Positions 47,153 to 56,695 of a stretch of 64,000 nt of DNA are shown here, piece after piece. Both the position numbers and the translations under genes were made by a program. Numbering within the stretch: the first letter of the stretch is position 1; every line of letters starts with the position of its first letter. The notes beneath the pieces are model-generated. The model was not told the origin of the DNA, did not search any database, and saw only the letters and a list, made by a program, of their open reading frames with translations. Source of the stretch: JABFRG01 sp038210445 (GTDB lineage: Bacteria; Myxococcota_A; Polyangia; Polyangiales; Polyangiaceae); the NCBI GenBank assembly GCA_038210445.1, contig JBBQWQ010000045.1, positions 1 to 64,000 on the forward strand. Reading direction: 5' to 3'.

Positions 47153-48345
47153 GGGGCCCTCCGTGCGGTCATCATCGCGAACAGGATGGCCTGCCCGATG
47201 GGGCCGCCGGTGACGTAGTTGCGGCGCGCGTCGCCGTCGATGGGGGCGCCCATGAAGTGCGCGCTTGCGTAGAGGCCGCGAAACGCCTGCTCGTCGTTGT
47301 TGGCGCGCGCTGCGCCCAGCGCGAAGCCGGCGCTCGAGATGCCGAGGCCGAAGATGACCGGGCCCGAGTCTACGTCGCCGTGACCCTCGTCCTTGCGCGC
47401 GTATTCGCGGATGGCGCCGAAGCCGAGGACGTTCACCCAGAGGTGCGTGCGAATCGACGCCCACAGGTCTTTGGAGAGCACCGGCAGCGCGTAGGAGAGC
47501 GCATACGATGCGAGCGCGGTGCCGGAGCCGCGGGCGCGATCGCCGGGCGTGCCGTCGTCCTTCATCGACTGCAGCAAGAGCCCGGTCGCCGGGTCGAGCA
47601 TGGTGGCGCGCGCTTTGGCCTCCCAGCGAGCGAGCAGCGGACCGTGATCGGCACCCGTGGCCTGCGCGTGGAGGCCGAGCGCGCCGATGAACATGGCGTT
47701 GTCGACCGGATAGGTTTCGCCGGGGTAGGTCTGGAGCAAGAGCGATTCTTTGGCGAGCATGCGGCGCTCGAGCGTGGCGATCACGCGGTCGTGGAGCTCG
47801 CCGTAGGCGAACTTGGGCTCGGCGAGCCGCGCCATGCCCAGGCCGAAGGCGAGGTAGCACAGGTATGCGCAGTGGTCGCGGTCGCTCCCGTCGAGGTGCT
47901 CGAGGGCGTCGTCGCCCCAGGCCTCGGTGTCGTAGGCGCGCGTCTCCGGGGCAACCAGCGTCTCTTCGCCCAGGTGCGTCACGTCGTGCGAGTCGGCAGC
48001 CAGCTCCGGGTGCTCGATGACCGTTTGGCTGGCCCCCACCACCGTCATCAAGAACGTTCCGAAGAACCACTCGCCATCGAAGCGCGCGGAGCCGGTGCGG
48101 AAGCGGTTTCTGGCCTCGACTTTGGTGCCGTAGAACCGCTCCGGCTGCACCAGCGTGAGCAAATCGCGGCCGGCCCCGTGCAGAAGGTACGCCACCTTGG
48201 TTTCGTCGCCGCGGTAGTAGGCGGGCGCTTCGCGGCCCGAGAAGGCCACCGGCCCGAACCGCACCGTGAGCACCACCCCGAGGATGACCACCAACCACCG
48301 CAGAAAGCGCGGCGGTCCGCCTTCGCCCGCGGGGCCGCGATCCAT
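47149..48345 (-). CDS. Membrane-anchored hypothetical protein with helical-barrel look
   Basis: The 398-residue protein has one N-terminal membrane anchor (FLRWLVVILGVVLTVRFG) and a large soluble helical domain with segments such as FLMTVVGASQTVIEHPELAAD, YLAFGLGMARLAEPKFAYGELHDRVI, YPVDNAMFIGALGLHAQATG and VDSGPVIFGLGISSAGFALGAARANN. These regularly spaced helices and the PVDN and DSGP motifs suggest an alpha-toroid, as in glycosidase-like or linalool dehydratase-like proteins; I am not sure which. ATG at 48345 is preferred to one at 48447. It is coupled to the small membrane protein downstream. Confidence 0.65.
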   Translation of the reverse strand: MDRGPAGEGGPPRFLRWLVVILGVVLTVRFGPVAFSGREAPAYYRGDETKVAYLLHGAGRDLLTLVQPERFYGTKVEARNRFRTGSARFDGEWFFGTFLMTVVGASQTVIEHPELAADSHDVTHLGEETLVAPETRAYDTEAWGDDALEHLDGSDRDHCAYLCYLAFGLGMARLAEPKFAYGELHDRVIATLERRMLAKESLLLQTYPGETYPVDNAMFIGALGLHAQATGADHGPLLARWEAKARATMLDPATGLLLQSMKDDGTPGDRARGSGTALASYALSYALPVLSKDLWASIRTHLWVNVLGFGAIREYARKDEGHGDVDSGPVIFGLGISSAGFALGAARANNDEQAFRGLYASAHFMGAPIDGDARRNYVTGGPIGQAILFAMMTARRAP

Positions 48346-48513
48346 GCGATCGTAGGACTGCCTATCGGGTCTGTCGGAGTCTTCCTGACGCACGGGCAGC
48401 ACTCTACCTGGATTCGCGATGCGCGGGCGACGGAAGACGAGCGGCACCCTGTCGGTCCGCCCTTCCGCCGCTCGGTTCGCTCCCGAGCAACCGGGCCGCC
48501 GCGCGCCCTGTCT

Positions 48514-49899
48514 TCAGTAACCTTTGCGCGCGATCGCGGGATCGCCGGCTTCGATTTCTTTCTTGGCGTCCATGACCAGACACAGCGCGGTGTTGTCGCG
48601 CACCGAGATGACGCGAAGCTCGGCGTAGGTCTCCTCGGGGAGGGTGGCGCCGTTGGGTTGCGGCACGCGCTCCACCTGGGCGGGCGAGTCGCTCTCGAGG
48701 GCGATGCGCACGGCGGCGCTGCGCGAGGGGAGGCTGTCGTGGAAGCCGTCGCCCTTCTTGATGACCAGGAGGCGATTGCCGGCGACCAGCCCCGCCTTGG
48801 AGCCGGCGTTGACGAATACGACCTGGTTTTGCCCATACAGCGCGTGCGGCGAGAGCGCCGCCAGGACCGTCATCTTCACTTCCTTCTCGTTTCGCACCGG
48901 CGGCACCACTTCGTAGCGCCGCTGCAAGGGGCCGATGCGCGCGCCGCGCTCGATGGTGTCGATCGTCTCCACGATGCGACCGCGGGCCACCCTGTCCTTG
49001 GCGTTCCACTGGTCCACCCGCACGGTGCCCTGAATCTCCACGATCTTGCCCGACGATACGCTCTTCACCGGGCGGAAGATGGTGAGCTCCTGGCCCACCT
49101 TGATGTCGCGATCGCTGAAGATGCGAATGTAGACCTCGTCGAAATCCGAGAGGAAGGTCTTGTCTTCGCGGGAGCCGTCGAGCTCACCCCACACCGTGTC
49201 GTTCTCGTCTTCGATGAAGCCTTCGTTGCGCAGGAACACCGTGCTGGGCGAGACCTGGCGCCGCCGATCGGTGAGCGAGCCGGTGCGAGCCGAGGGCGCC
49301 GTGTCGGTGCCGTTCTTCAGGCGCACCACGTCGCCCGGGTAAATCCAGTGAGGGTTCTGGATCTGCGGGTTGTACGACCAGATGCGCGGCCACTGGTAGG
49401 GGTTCTGAAAGTAGAAGTCGCAGATGTCCCACAGCGTGTCGCCGCGGCGCACGAGGTGCGCGTTGGCGTTGGGGCTGCCGCCCATGCGCATGCCGCCGAG
49501 GAACATCGCGCCGGTGTCGCCGCCGTACACGGTCTTGCCTCCGCCGCCCTTGGCGCCGAGGTCGAAGCCGTCGCGGTCGTTGGGACCGGTGATGGGCTTG
49601 GACGACGAGTACTGCGCGTTGCCGCCGCCCACCGGACCGGTGGGGCCCGCGGTGGGGGCGTTGGGATACACCGGCGCCACCGGCACCACCACCACGCCGC
49701 CGGGCGAGGTGGAACCACCCCCGGTGCCTCCGCTCGCTCCGCCGCTGCCACCGGGCGACGCGCCACCGCCCGACGCTGGGGGCGTTTGCGCGACGGCGGT
49801 GTGCGCCCACGCCACCGTGAACGCGATGGCGACGCTTTGCAGGCGCAGATTGCGCAAGTGCAACGTGCCGTGCGCGCTGCCGATACCGAGCTTCCTCAT
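48514..49899 (-). CDS. LysM-domain peptidoglycan-binding protein
   Basis: The 461-residue protein has a signal peptide (SVAIAFTVAWAHTAVA), a long Gly/Ser/Thr/Pro-rich linker, and a LysM module at about residue 155 (HLVRRGDTLWDICDFYFQNPYQWPRIWSYNPQIQNPHWIYPGD, broken here by the typical NP..WPRIW). After it comes a ~280-residue beta-rich region with IKVGQELTIFRPVKSV and IVEIQGTVRVDQWNAKDRVARGRIVET. Proteins of this type in Deltaproteobacteria bind peptidoglycan in the periplasm. ATG at 49899 overlaps the stop of the upstream CpoB-like gene, and an AGGAGA box lies before it. Confidence 0.85.
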   Translation of the reverse strand: MRKLGIGSAHGTLHLRNLRLQSVAIAFTVAWAHTAVAQTPPASGGGASPGGSGGASGGTGGGSTSPGGVVVVPVAPVYPNAPTAGPTGPVGGGNAQYSSSKPITGPNDRDGFDLGAKGGGGKTVYGGDTGAMFLGGMRMGGSPNANAHLVRRGDTLWDICDFYFQNPYQWPRIWSYNPQIQNPHWIYPGDVVRLKNGTDTAPSARTGSLTDRRRQVSPSTVFLRNEGFIEDENDTVWGELDGSREDKTFLSDFDEVYIRIFSDRDIKVGQELTIFRPVKSVSSGKIVEIQGTVRVDQWNAKDRVARGRIVETIDTIERGARIGPLQRRYEVVPPVRNEKEVKMTVLAALSPHALYGQNQVVFVNAGSKAGLVAGNRLLVIKKGDGFHDSLPSRSAAVRIALESDSPAQVERVPQPNGATLPEETYAELRVISVRDNTALCLVMDAKKEIEAGDPAIARKGY

Positions 49900-50783
49900 G
49901 GTGTCTCCTTCTTGGGTGCGCGCACGGCGCCCTGACTCTTCTTCGCGGCATCGCTCCGCGGATACTCGCGCTGGAGCTTCTCGTAGCTGGCCCGCGACTC
50001 CGCGGCCTTGCCGAGCCTCTCCTGGGTGATGGCCAGCTTGAGCAGCGAGTCCGGCACCTTGTTGCCCATGGGGAAGCGGGCAATCACGCCGGCAAACTGC
50101 TCCTCGGCCCGGGCCATCTCGCCTTTGGCGAAGTAGCACTCGCCGCGCCAGTAGTGCGCGTTGTCGGCGTTGGGGTGGTCGGGCCACTTCACCAGGAAGG
50201 CCGCGAACGCATCGAGGGCCGCGTCGTACTTCTTCCCGTACACCAGCTGCAACGCGTCGTCGTAGGCCCTGCGGGCGGCGGGGTCGAGCGCGCTGGGGCG
50301 ACCGCCTCCGCCGTCAACGATGCCGTACGAGGGCAGGGAGCCGGAGGGCAAGGGCTCGGCGCCGGGCGAGGGGTCGTTGGTCTCGACGTTGTCGGGGCCG
50401 CGGCCGATGCGCTTGCCCTTGGCGAAGGAGCCGCCGCTGCCGGTGACGCGGATCGAGGGGCGCGGCGCAACGTCTTCCGGGTCCGGCGGGGCAACGGCGC
50501 CCTTGGTCTCCGGCGGATCGTCGGGCGCGTCTTCGGGGGTGATGCGCACCACCTTCAGCGAGGGCGTGGCAGGCGGCGCGGCCTTGGAGGTGGCGGGCTT
50601 GGCGGGCACCGTGTCCGCGTTCTTCACCTCGAGCTGCGTGAGCCGCTCGTCGATGCCATCGTGGCGGGTCTGCACCCGGCTCAGCGCTTCGCGCATCTTC
50701 GCCAGCTCGCGTTCCTCGGCGTTTTCGCCACGGCCGCAGGCAAAGAGAGAGAAGACCAGGAGTACGGGGTAGACGCGATTCAC
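49896..50783 (-). CDS. CpoB/YbgF-like TPR lipoprotein (Tol-Pal associated type)
   Basis: The 295-residue protein has a lipobox signal (LLVFSLFAC), a coiled-coil (NAEERELAKMREALSRVQTRHDGIDERLTQLEV), a Pro-rich linker, and three TPRs at the C-terminus (RAYDDALQLVYGKKYDAALDAFAAFLVKWPDHPNADNAHYWRGECYF...). This is the CpoB/YbgF layout: trimerising coil plus TPR, coordinating outer-membrane constriction with peptidoglycan synthesis. E. coli CpoB is periplasmic and soluble, while here a lipid anchor is likely. No tol or pal genes are in the window; the operon partner is a LysM protein. Confidence 0.84.
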   Translation of the reverse strand: MNRVYPVLLVFSLFACGRGENAEERELAKMREALSRVQTRHDGIDERLTQLEVKNADTVPAKPATSKAAPPATPSLKVVRITPEDAPDDPPETKGAVAPPDPEDVAPRPSIRVTGSGGSFAKGKRIGRGPDNVETNDPSPGAEPLPSGSLPSYGIVDGGGGRPSALDPAARRAYDDALQLVYGKKYDAALDAFAAFLVKWPDHPNADNAHYWRGECYFAKGEMARAEEQFAGVIARFPMGNKVPDSLLKLAITQERLGKAAESRASYEKLQREYPRSDAAKKSQGAVRAPKKETP

Positions 50784-50853
50784 GCTGTCCCGGATGGTAT
50801 CGACCCGGCGCCAAGGGGGCCAATTTTGCGCTGCGATCGCTCCGGGAGCGGCT

Positions 50854-51666
50854 TCAGGCTTCCGGCGGCCGGGTGCTCTCGACTTCGCGGTCCTTGCGGC
50901 GAACGAGCTGGATCACCGTCTCGATGAGGCCGATGACGATGTAGAAGCCGAGGAGCCACACCAGCACGAAGGCGGGCTTGGTCTGCACCATGACCACGGC
51001 GCTGGAGCCCACGGCGAAGAAGACCAGCGCCACGGTGCGTCCGTTCAGCTTTAGGTCTTTGAAGCTGCGGAACTTGATGGTGGAGACCATGAGGAACGCC
51101 AGGAAGCACACCAGCCCGATGAGCGGGAGCACGTACTTGGCTTCGCCGAACGGCCCGTGAATCGTGTGGTTGGCGATGATGAGCGACATCAGGATGCCGG
51201 CGGCGCCCGGCACCGGGAGCCCCACGATGTACTTGCTGGGCTTGGAGGGCTTGCCGCTCTCGTCGGTGGAGAGGACGTTGAAGCGCGCCAGGCGCACGGC
51301 GCCGGCGCCCGCGAAGATGAAGCACACGACGATGCCGGCGGTGTCGCGCTGGTAGAGCGACCATTTGTAGACGAGGAGGCCCGGGGCCACGCCGAAAGAG
51401 ATGACGTCGGCCAAGGAGTCGATTTGCAGGCCGAACGCCGACTGCGTCTTGGTGAGACGCGCCACGCGGCCGTCGAGCATGTCGAAGAACAACGCGAAGA
51501 CCAAGAATAGCGACGCCCGGTAAAACTCGTCGCCGGTGCTGCCGGCCGGGGCCATGGCGGTGGTGGCGATGGCGTGAAAGCCGCAGAAAATGCTGCAGAG
51601 GGTGATGATGTTCGGAAGAAGAAAAATGCTCTTCTTCAGGTCGATCTTCCGGCGGGGTCTCAGCAC
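50854..51666 (-). CDS. pssA: CDP-diacylglycerol-serine O-phosphatidyltransferase
   Basis: The 270-residue membrane protein has the CDP-alcohol phosphatidyltransferase motif DMLDGRVARLTKTQSAFGLQIDSLAD (DGxxARxxxxxxxxGxxxDxxxD) and about eight hydrophobic helices; the opening LLPNIITLCSIFCGFHAI is typical of the archaeal/Gram-positive-type PssA. It condenses CDP-diacylglycerol and L-serine to phosphatidylserine, the precursor of phosphatidylethanolamine. No psd gene is adjacent. A 70-bp gap separates it from the cpoB-like gene. Confidence 0.93.
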   Translation of the reverse strand: MLRPRRKIDLKKSIFLLPNIITLCSIFCGFHAIATTAMAPAGSTGDEFYRASLFLVFALFFDMLDGRVARLTKTQSAFGLQIDSLADVISFGVAPGLLVYKWSLYQRDTAGIVVCFIFAGAGAVRLARFNVLSTDESGKPSKPSKYIVGLPVPGAAGILMSLIIANHTIHGPFGEAKYVLPLIGLVCFLAFLMVSTIKFRSFKDLKLNGRTVALVFFAVGSSAVVMVQTKPAFVLVWLLGFYIVIGLIETVIQLVRRKDREVESTRPPEA

Positions 51667-51822
51667 GTGCGCCTCGGGTACTTCGGGGAGGGCCGACTCT
51701 GAATCAGAATCGGCCGTAGGTCAAAGGGGACCGCGCAGGCGGGGTGAAGGGACCCGTGATGCTACGCCAGGACGCAGCTATTCTACCCCGATTTCCCGTG
51801 CTCCGTGCGTTTTGCGCGGCGC

Positions 51823-52731
51823 TCAGACCCCGAGGCCGAGGGCGGCCATCATCAGCACGATGTAGAGGAGCGAGATGCCGAACACCGATCGCGCCCATCG
51901 AATGCCGGTGCCGTGGCGAAAACCCCACAGCGAAAAGCCCAGAAACACGCTGCCGAGGATGGCGGCCACGATGAGGTACCCGAGGTGCGCCACGCCCAGC
52001 GGGTAGAGCAGGAGCGACACAAGCAGCAGCGCCACGCTGAAGTTCACCATCGCTCGGCGAACCGCGATCTCTTCGACCACGTTGGGCATCACCACCAGCC
52101 CGGCGCGCTTGTACTCCTCCCGGCGAAAGAGCGTGATGGCGAGAAAATGCGGCACTTGCCACAGGAAAAGGATGCCGAAGAGCACCAGGCCCGCGGCGTC
52201 GACCCGGCCCGTGAGCGCGGTCCAGCCGAGGAGCGGCGGAATGGCGCCGGGCACTGCGCCCACCAGGAGCGAGTGGTGCGACCGCTGCTTGAGCGGCGTA
52301 TAGGCGAGCACGTAGAGGATGTTGGCGAGCACCGCGAGGAACGCGGTGAGCAGGTTCACGCCCAGCGCGAGCACCGGCACCGCCAGCACCGAGAGCACCA
52401 CGCCGAAGATGAGCGCCACCTTGGGCTGGAGCCGGCCGGCGGGCAGCGGGCGGCGTTTGGTGCGCTCCATGCGCCCGTCGATCTCGCGCTCGATGTACAT
52501 GTTGAGGGCGTTGGCGCCAGCCACGATGAGCGCCGTCCCGAGCAGGGCGCAGAGGGCCAGCGTCCACGGCACCGGAAGCGCAGTGGCCCCGGGACCTCCG
52601 GCGCGATGCGCGAGCAGGAGACCGCCCCCGGTGGTGATGGCCACGAAGAGCGTGATCCGCGGCTTGCCCAGCGCGATGAGATCGCGAAGTTGCGTGGACG
52701 TATCTGGGACGGTGACAACGCTCGTAGCCAT
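51823..52731 (-). CDS. ctaB: Protoheme IX farnesyltransferase (heme O synthase)
   Basis: The 302-residue protein is a UbiA-superfamily prenyltransferase with the CtaB/CyoE signature: LIALGKPRITLFV, GANALNMYIEREIDGRMERTKRRPLPAGR (NxxxDxxxD) and YTPLKQRSHHSLLVGAVPGAIPPLLGW. About nine membrane helices are evident. It adds a farnesyl group to heme b to make heme o for terminal oxidases. ATG at 52731 is chosen because it begins just before the first motif. The cytochrome oxidase genes are not in the window. Confidence 0.94.
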   Translation of the reverse strand: MATSVVTVPDTSTQLRDLIALGKPRITLFVAITTGGGLLLAHRAGGPGATALPVPWTLALCALLGTALIVAGANALNMYIEREIDGRMERTKRRPLPAGRLQPKVALIFGVVLSVLAVPVLALGVNLLTAFLAVLANILYVLAYTPLKQRSHHSLLVGAVPGAIPPLLGWTALTGRVDAAGLVLFGILFLWQVPHFLAITLFRREEYKRAGLVVMPNVVEEIAVRRAMVNFSVALLLVSLLLYPLGVAHLGYLIVAAILGSVFLGFSLWGFRHGTGIRWARSVFGISLLYIVLMMAALGLGV

Positions 52732-52830
52732 GTACCGCGTGGCGTATAGGGGGCCTTCGGGCCCGGCGTCAAGAAGCCGCGGCAAACGCGGTGTTTTCCC
52801 GGTTCCTGCCGCAGAATTTGCCGGCCCGCG

Positions 52831-53907
52831 TCAGCCTGCGGGGCAAAATGCGATGGAGGCGTAGATGTGGTGCGCGTCGAAGACCAGCTGGGTGCCAGCG
52901 AGACCGCACCGAATGTATGTGTGGCCCAGCGACCCGGGCGGCACCGGCGAGGTCTCGCACCCGAGCTTTGCGTAGCGCGCCTGGAGCGGTGCGCTGACGA
53001 GGCGGTCGCCGTTCAAAAAGCGGAGCGGCACATTGGAGTACTCCGCGAGCTTGACGTCGTCGGCGCGCACCTCGCACTTGGTGCCGCCACGCTCATCGCC
53101 CACTGCCAGGAACCCCGTCTGCGTGCGCCCGGCCCACACTTGGCTGGTAGAATACCCGGCCGTCGTCGCGACGGAAGAGAGCGGCGCACTGAAGTCGACG
53201 GCGAAAGGGGCCGGCGTTTTGTCGGCGCCAAGGAGCTGGAGCTTGCCATCGGTCGTCGACACCAGCGGCATCTGCTTCGAGCCCACCAGGGCGAACGCAG
53301 CTACCGGGGAAAGCAGTCTCTCCGGCAGCACCAACGCCGAGAGCATGTCGTTCGCGTCGAAACAAAAGATTCCGATTCCGCCGACGCATCGCCCGAAGAT
53401 CGCTGCGGCGACCAAGGACCCGGGAAGCGGAGAGTTGCGGTCGCGGGTCACGAAGGCGCAGCCGTCCTGCCGGCATGCAAGGAGGCCCTCGGCGCCGAGC
53501 TGCCCACGCGTGTAGAATGCAGGCAACCGAAACGCTTCCGCGATTTCTGGGAGCTTGCCGGAAACCGGGATCCCGAGCTCGTAGACCACGAGCTCGCCGC
53601 TCGCCCGATCGGTGCCGAGAAACCGCATGCCGTGACCCTGCAGCAGCTCCACCGACGGAGGCGGCTCGAAGGCCAAGGATAGCTTGGCGTCGCGGACCTC
53701 GCACGTATCGAGTGCGGGACAGCTCACCTTCGCCTGCGGCCCGAGATCGCCGTCGCTCCCGCTGTCGCCGAACGGGCCGTCGCTCGTAGCATCCGGCCCC
53801 GCATCGCTCGACGCGGCCTCGTCGCGCGGCTCCGTGCGCGCGCAGCCGGCAAGCGATCCCCACAGCAGCCACCCTGCGCAAAGCGCCGTCCGCATCCCCA
53901 CTTGCAT
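52831..53907 (-). CDS. Putative lipoprotein, beta-rich
   Basis: The 358-residue protein has a signal peptide with lipobox (MQVGMRTALCAGWLLWGSLAGC), an Asp/Ser-rich linker (SSDAGPDATSDGPFGDSG...), and a ~290-residue region with repeated short strands (LLACRQDGCAFVTRD; PLVSTTDGKLQLLGADKTP; FLAVGDERGGTKCEVRAD) that could be a beta-propeller. Six or more Cys are present. No family was recognised. It converges with nothing and diverges from the ClC gene by 139 bp. Confidence 0.7.
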   Translation of the reverse strand: MQVGMRTALCAGWLLWGSLAGCARTEPRDEAASSDAGPDATSDGPFGDSGSDGDLGPQAKVSCPALDTCEVRDAKLSLAFEPPPSVELLQGHGMRFLGTDRASGELVVYELGIPVSGKLPEIAEAFRLPAFYTRGQLGAEGLLACRQDGCAFVTRDRNSPLPGSLVAAAIFGRCVGGIGIFCFDANDMLSALVLPERLLSPVAAFALVGSKQMPLVSTTDGKLQLLGADKTPAPFAVDFSAPLSSVATTAGYSTSQVWAGRTQTGFLAVGDERGGTKCEVRADDVKLAEYSNVPLRFLNGDRLVSAPLQARYAKLGCETSPVPPGSLGHTYIRCGLAGTQLVFDAHHIYASIAFCPAG

Positions 53908-54046
53908 GGTGCGACGGTAGCAGACTCGCGCCGGCCTTGCAGCGCCTGAACACCCGTCGCCCGTTTCTCTTTGCCCCTCCGCAATCGCTTTGAGCACCAA
54001 CTTTTTCCGCCGCGGGTGAGGCGAGGGGCTACACTGGGCCCGCCGA

Positions 54047-55930
54047 ATGACCCCGGTTCCCCCATCGTCACGCCGCGGCGCGCTCTCCCTCCGGTCGCGC
54101 CTGCGGAGCTTCTTCTTCGGGAGTGAGGGCGGTCCGCTCGACCTGCAGCTCCTGGGGCGTGTGCTCCTTCATGCCGCGCTGGTGGGGCTCGCCGCAGGTG
54201 GCCTGGGCACGCTCTTCGTCTTCGGCTGCGAGGCCCTGAGCAGTTTGGTGCTCGGGCACATCGCCGGCTATTACCCGCTCCACGCGGCCGGCGAGCAAGA
54301 TCTCTTCCCCGGCGAGGCCCCCAAGTTTCGTCCCTGGTTTCTGTTCGTGCTCCCGGGCATCGGCGCGCTGGTCTCGGGGCTCCTCTGCTATCGCTTCGCG
54401 CCGGAGGCGTCGGGCGGCGGCACCGACACCGTCATCGACGCCTTCCACAACAAGCGTGGCATGCTCCGCAAGCGCGTGCCGCTGGTGAAGCTCATCGCCT
54501 CGGTGTTCACCCTGGGCATGGGCGGGTCCGGCGGCCGCGAGGGCCCCACCATGCTCATGGGCGGCGCAGTGGGCGCCATGGTCGGCCGCGCGCTCCGGGT
54601 CTCCGAGCGGGAGCGGCGCATTCTTCTCGTGGCCGGCACCGCAGCCGGCATGGCTGCGGTGTTCCGCACGCCGCTGGGCGCCGCACTCCTGGCGGTCGAG
54701 GTGCTGCACCGCGACGACTTCGAGTCCGACGCGCTGGTGCCTTCGGTCCTCGCCAGCGTGGTGGGCTACTCGGTCTCCATCGCGTTCTTCGGGGAGTCGG
54801 CGCTCTTTGCTCACGCCGCCGGCTACCCCTTCGTACCGGTGCATCTCCCGCTCTACGCGCTGCTCGCGGTGGTGGTGTGCGTCGGCGCGGTGGCCTTCGT
54901 GGCCATGCTCGATGCGGTCAAGAAGGCCACGCAACGGTCCAAGATCCCCGTGTGGGCGCGGCCGGCGGTGGGCGGCCTCTTGCTCGGCTTGCTCGCGGTG
55001 CCCATCATCATCTTCCTCGAGCCCTACGTGGGGCGCCCGGGTCAGGGGGTGGGGGTCCTCTCCGGCGGCTATGGCGCCATTCAGATGTCCATCTCCGGAA
55101 CGCCCTGGCTGCCGGGCGGCTGGCGCGCCGTCCAGCTTCTGGCGCTCCTGGCGGTGCTCAAGATGCTCTCCACCTCGCTCACGGTGGGCACCGGCGGCAG
55201 CGCCGGCGACTTTGGCCCTTCGCTGGTCATCGGCGGCCTCCTCGGCGGATCCTTCGGGCGCGCGGCGCAGCTCCTGCTCAACGATCCGCGCATCGACCCG
55301 GGCGCCTTCGCCATCGTCGGCATGGCCACCTTCTACGGCGGCATCGCCCACGTTCCCTTAGCCGCCCTGGTCATCGCGTGCGAGCTCGCCGGCAGCTACG
55401 ACCTTTTGGTGCCGCTCATGCTGGCCGAGGGCATCGCCTTCGTGCTCCTGCGAAACCGTGCACTCTACAAGAAGCAGGTGCCGACCAAGCGCGACTCCCC
55501 GGCGCACCGGCAAGACCTGCTCTTCGACGTGCTCAAAGACGTTCGCGTGAAAGACGTGGTCCCGCCCCGCGCCACCTTCGTCACCTTCCGGCGCAACACG
55601 CCGGCCCGCGACGTGGTCCGCGCGGTGGCGTCGTCCGACTGGCAAGACACCTTCCCGGTGCTCGACGCGCGCGAAGCTCTGGTCGGCATCATCAGCGGCG
55701 AAGTGCTCCGCGTCGCCACTACCCACCCGGAGTTCGTCGACGTATCGGTGGCCGACGATCTCATGGCCAACCCGGTGTCGGTGAGCGAGAACGACGACCT
55801 TCACCATGCCCTCTCGCTCCTGCTGGCGGGCGAGCTCCGCGAGCTGCCGGTGGTATCGGAAGACGGCCGCATCGTCGGTTTCCTCGACGAAGCGGAGATC
55901 ACCAAGGCCTACCACATGGTGACCTCGTAG
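54047..55930 (+). CDS. ClC-type chloride channel/antiporter with CBS domains
   Basis: The 627-residue protein has an N-terminal ClC transport domain (about residues 25-470) with GMGGSGGREGPTMLMGG (the GxGxREGP selectivity segment and gating Glu), GTAAGMAAVFRTPLGAALLAVEVL and TVGTGGSAGDFGPSLVIGG. At residues ~495-620 it has two CBS domains (VKDVVPPRATFVTFRRNTPARDVVRAV; VADDLMANPVSVSENDDLHHALSLLL), which often bind adenine nucleotides. The usual GSGIP loop is replaced by a GGGTDTVIDAFH sequence, as in one bacterial subgroup. The transport mode (channel or proton antiport) cannot be told. Confidence 0.93.
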   Translation: MTPVPPSSRRGALSLRSRLRSFFFGSEGGPLDLQLLGRVLLHAALVGLAAGGLGTLFVFGCEALSSLVLGHIAGYYPLHAAGEQDLFPGEAPKFRPWFLFVLPGIGALVSGLLCYRFAPEASGGGTDTVIDAFHNKRGMLRKRVPLVKLIASVFTLGMGGSGGREGPTMLMGGAVGAMVGRALRVSERERRILLVAGTAAGMAAVFRTPLGAALLAVEVLHRDDFESDALVPSVLASVVGYSVSIAFFGESALFAHAAGYPFVPVHLPLYALLAVVVCVGAVAFVAMLDAVKKATQRSKIPVWARPAVGGLLLGLLAVPIIIFLEPYVGRPGQGVGVLSGGYGAIQMSISGTPWLPGGWRAVQLLALLAVLKMLSTSLTVGTGGSAGDFGPSLVIGGLLGGSFGRAAQLLLNDPRIDPGAFAIVGMATFYGGIAHVPLAALVIACELAGSYDLLVPLMLAEGIAFVLLRNRALYKKQVPTKRDSPAHRQDLLFDVLKDVRVKDVVPPRATFVTFRRNTPARDVVRAVASSDWQDTFPVLDAREALVGIISGEVLRVATTHPEFVDVSVADDLMANPVSVSENDDLHHALSLLLAGELRELPVVSEDGRIVGFLDEAEITKAYHMVTS

Positions 55931-56206
55931 CTTCACGCGCGCCGCGCGCCGGATCGCCCGCGCGCCAACGGGGTGGATCCTCCACGGCGAGGCGCCGCGC
56001 TCGCGACGTCGCATGTGCCCACACCGCACCGGGAATGCTTCGCTACCGATGGAATTCGTTCCGCCCGGCGTGCGCCTTTCGCAATGGGAGCGGCGGGCCC
56101 GCGACGCGACCGCCGTGGCCCTCCGATTGCACTTCGTGGAGGCGTGCAGCGCAGCCGCGCTCTCCCAACGAGGCTCGCGCCTTCGCAGCGGCCGAGAGGT
56201 TCGAAC

Positions 56207-56695
56207 ATGAATCGTATTTTGATGACAGTGGCGTGCGTCTCGCTCCTCGCCTGCGGAGGATCCGACGGTGTTCCAACGAGCGGCCCATCGAGCAGCGGCA
56301 ACACCTCGAGCGGATCGCCCGAGAACGGCGGCGATGGGGGCGCGGTGACGGCCAGCGACGCCGGCGTGGCCAGCGACGCGGCGACCGCGAACGACGGTAG
56401 CACCACCACGGGCGGCGGCGGCGTCACCTGCGGCGTGGCCTCCGGATCGAACACTTCTTCCGCGTGCAGCAACGGCACCTGCCTCGTATGCACTGGCGGC
56501 AAATGCTACGGCTGCCCGTCGCAGGCCGCCGCCAACGACTGCTCTCGGAGCGCCCAGTGCAACGCGTGCCGCACGTCTTCGACGCCCGCCGAAGCGTGCG
56601 TCACCAGCAACGGCGGCACGAGCTACGTCTGCCCCGACCGCGCCACCGCGACCTCGTGCGCCGGCGGCGCCTGCACGAGCTGCCAGGCGCTTTAG
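56207..56695 (+). CDS. Cys-rich lipoprotein
   Basis: The 162-residue protein has a lipobox signal (MTVACVSLLAC followed by GG), a Ser/Gly/Asp/Ala-rich linker (residues ~20-75) and a Cys-rich end: VTCGVASG, SACSNGTCLVCTGGKCYGCPS, DCSRSAQCNACRTSS, EACVTSNG, YVCPD, SCAGGACTSC. About 16 Cys in ~85 residues suggest disulfide knots or metal sites; many myxobacterial exported proteins have such tails. The stop TAG runs directly into the second copy of the dispersed repeat. The 276 bp upstream show no gene. Confidence 0.75.
   Translation: MNRILMTVACVSLLACGGSDGVPTSGPSSSGNTSSGSPENGGDGGAVTASDAGVASDAATANDGSTTTGGGGVTCGVASGSNTSSACSNGTCLVCTGGKCYGCPSQAAANDCSRSAQCNACRTSSTPAEACVTSNGGTSYVCPDRATATSCAGGACTSCQAL

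Noticed and set aside
50790..50853. Terminator after pssA (CGCTCC-G-GGAGCG symmetry)
   Set aside because: The loop is only one base in the perfect form and no clear T-run follows on the minus strand.
54047..55930. Loss of the GSGIP loop as a sign that the ClC protein is inactive
   Set aside because: A GGGTDT-type loop is known in a bacterial subgroup and the GREGP segment is intact.
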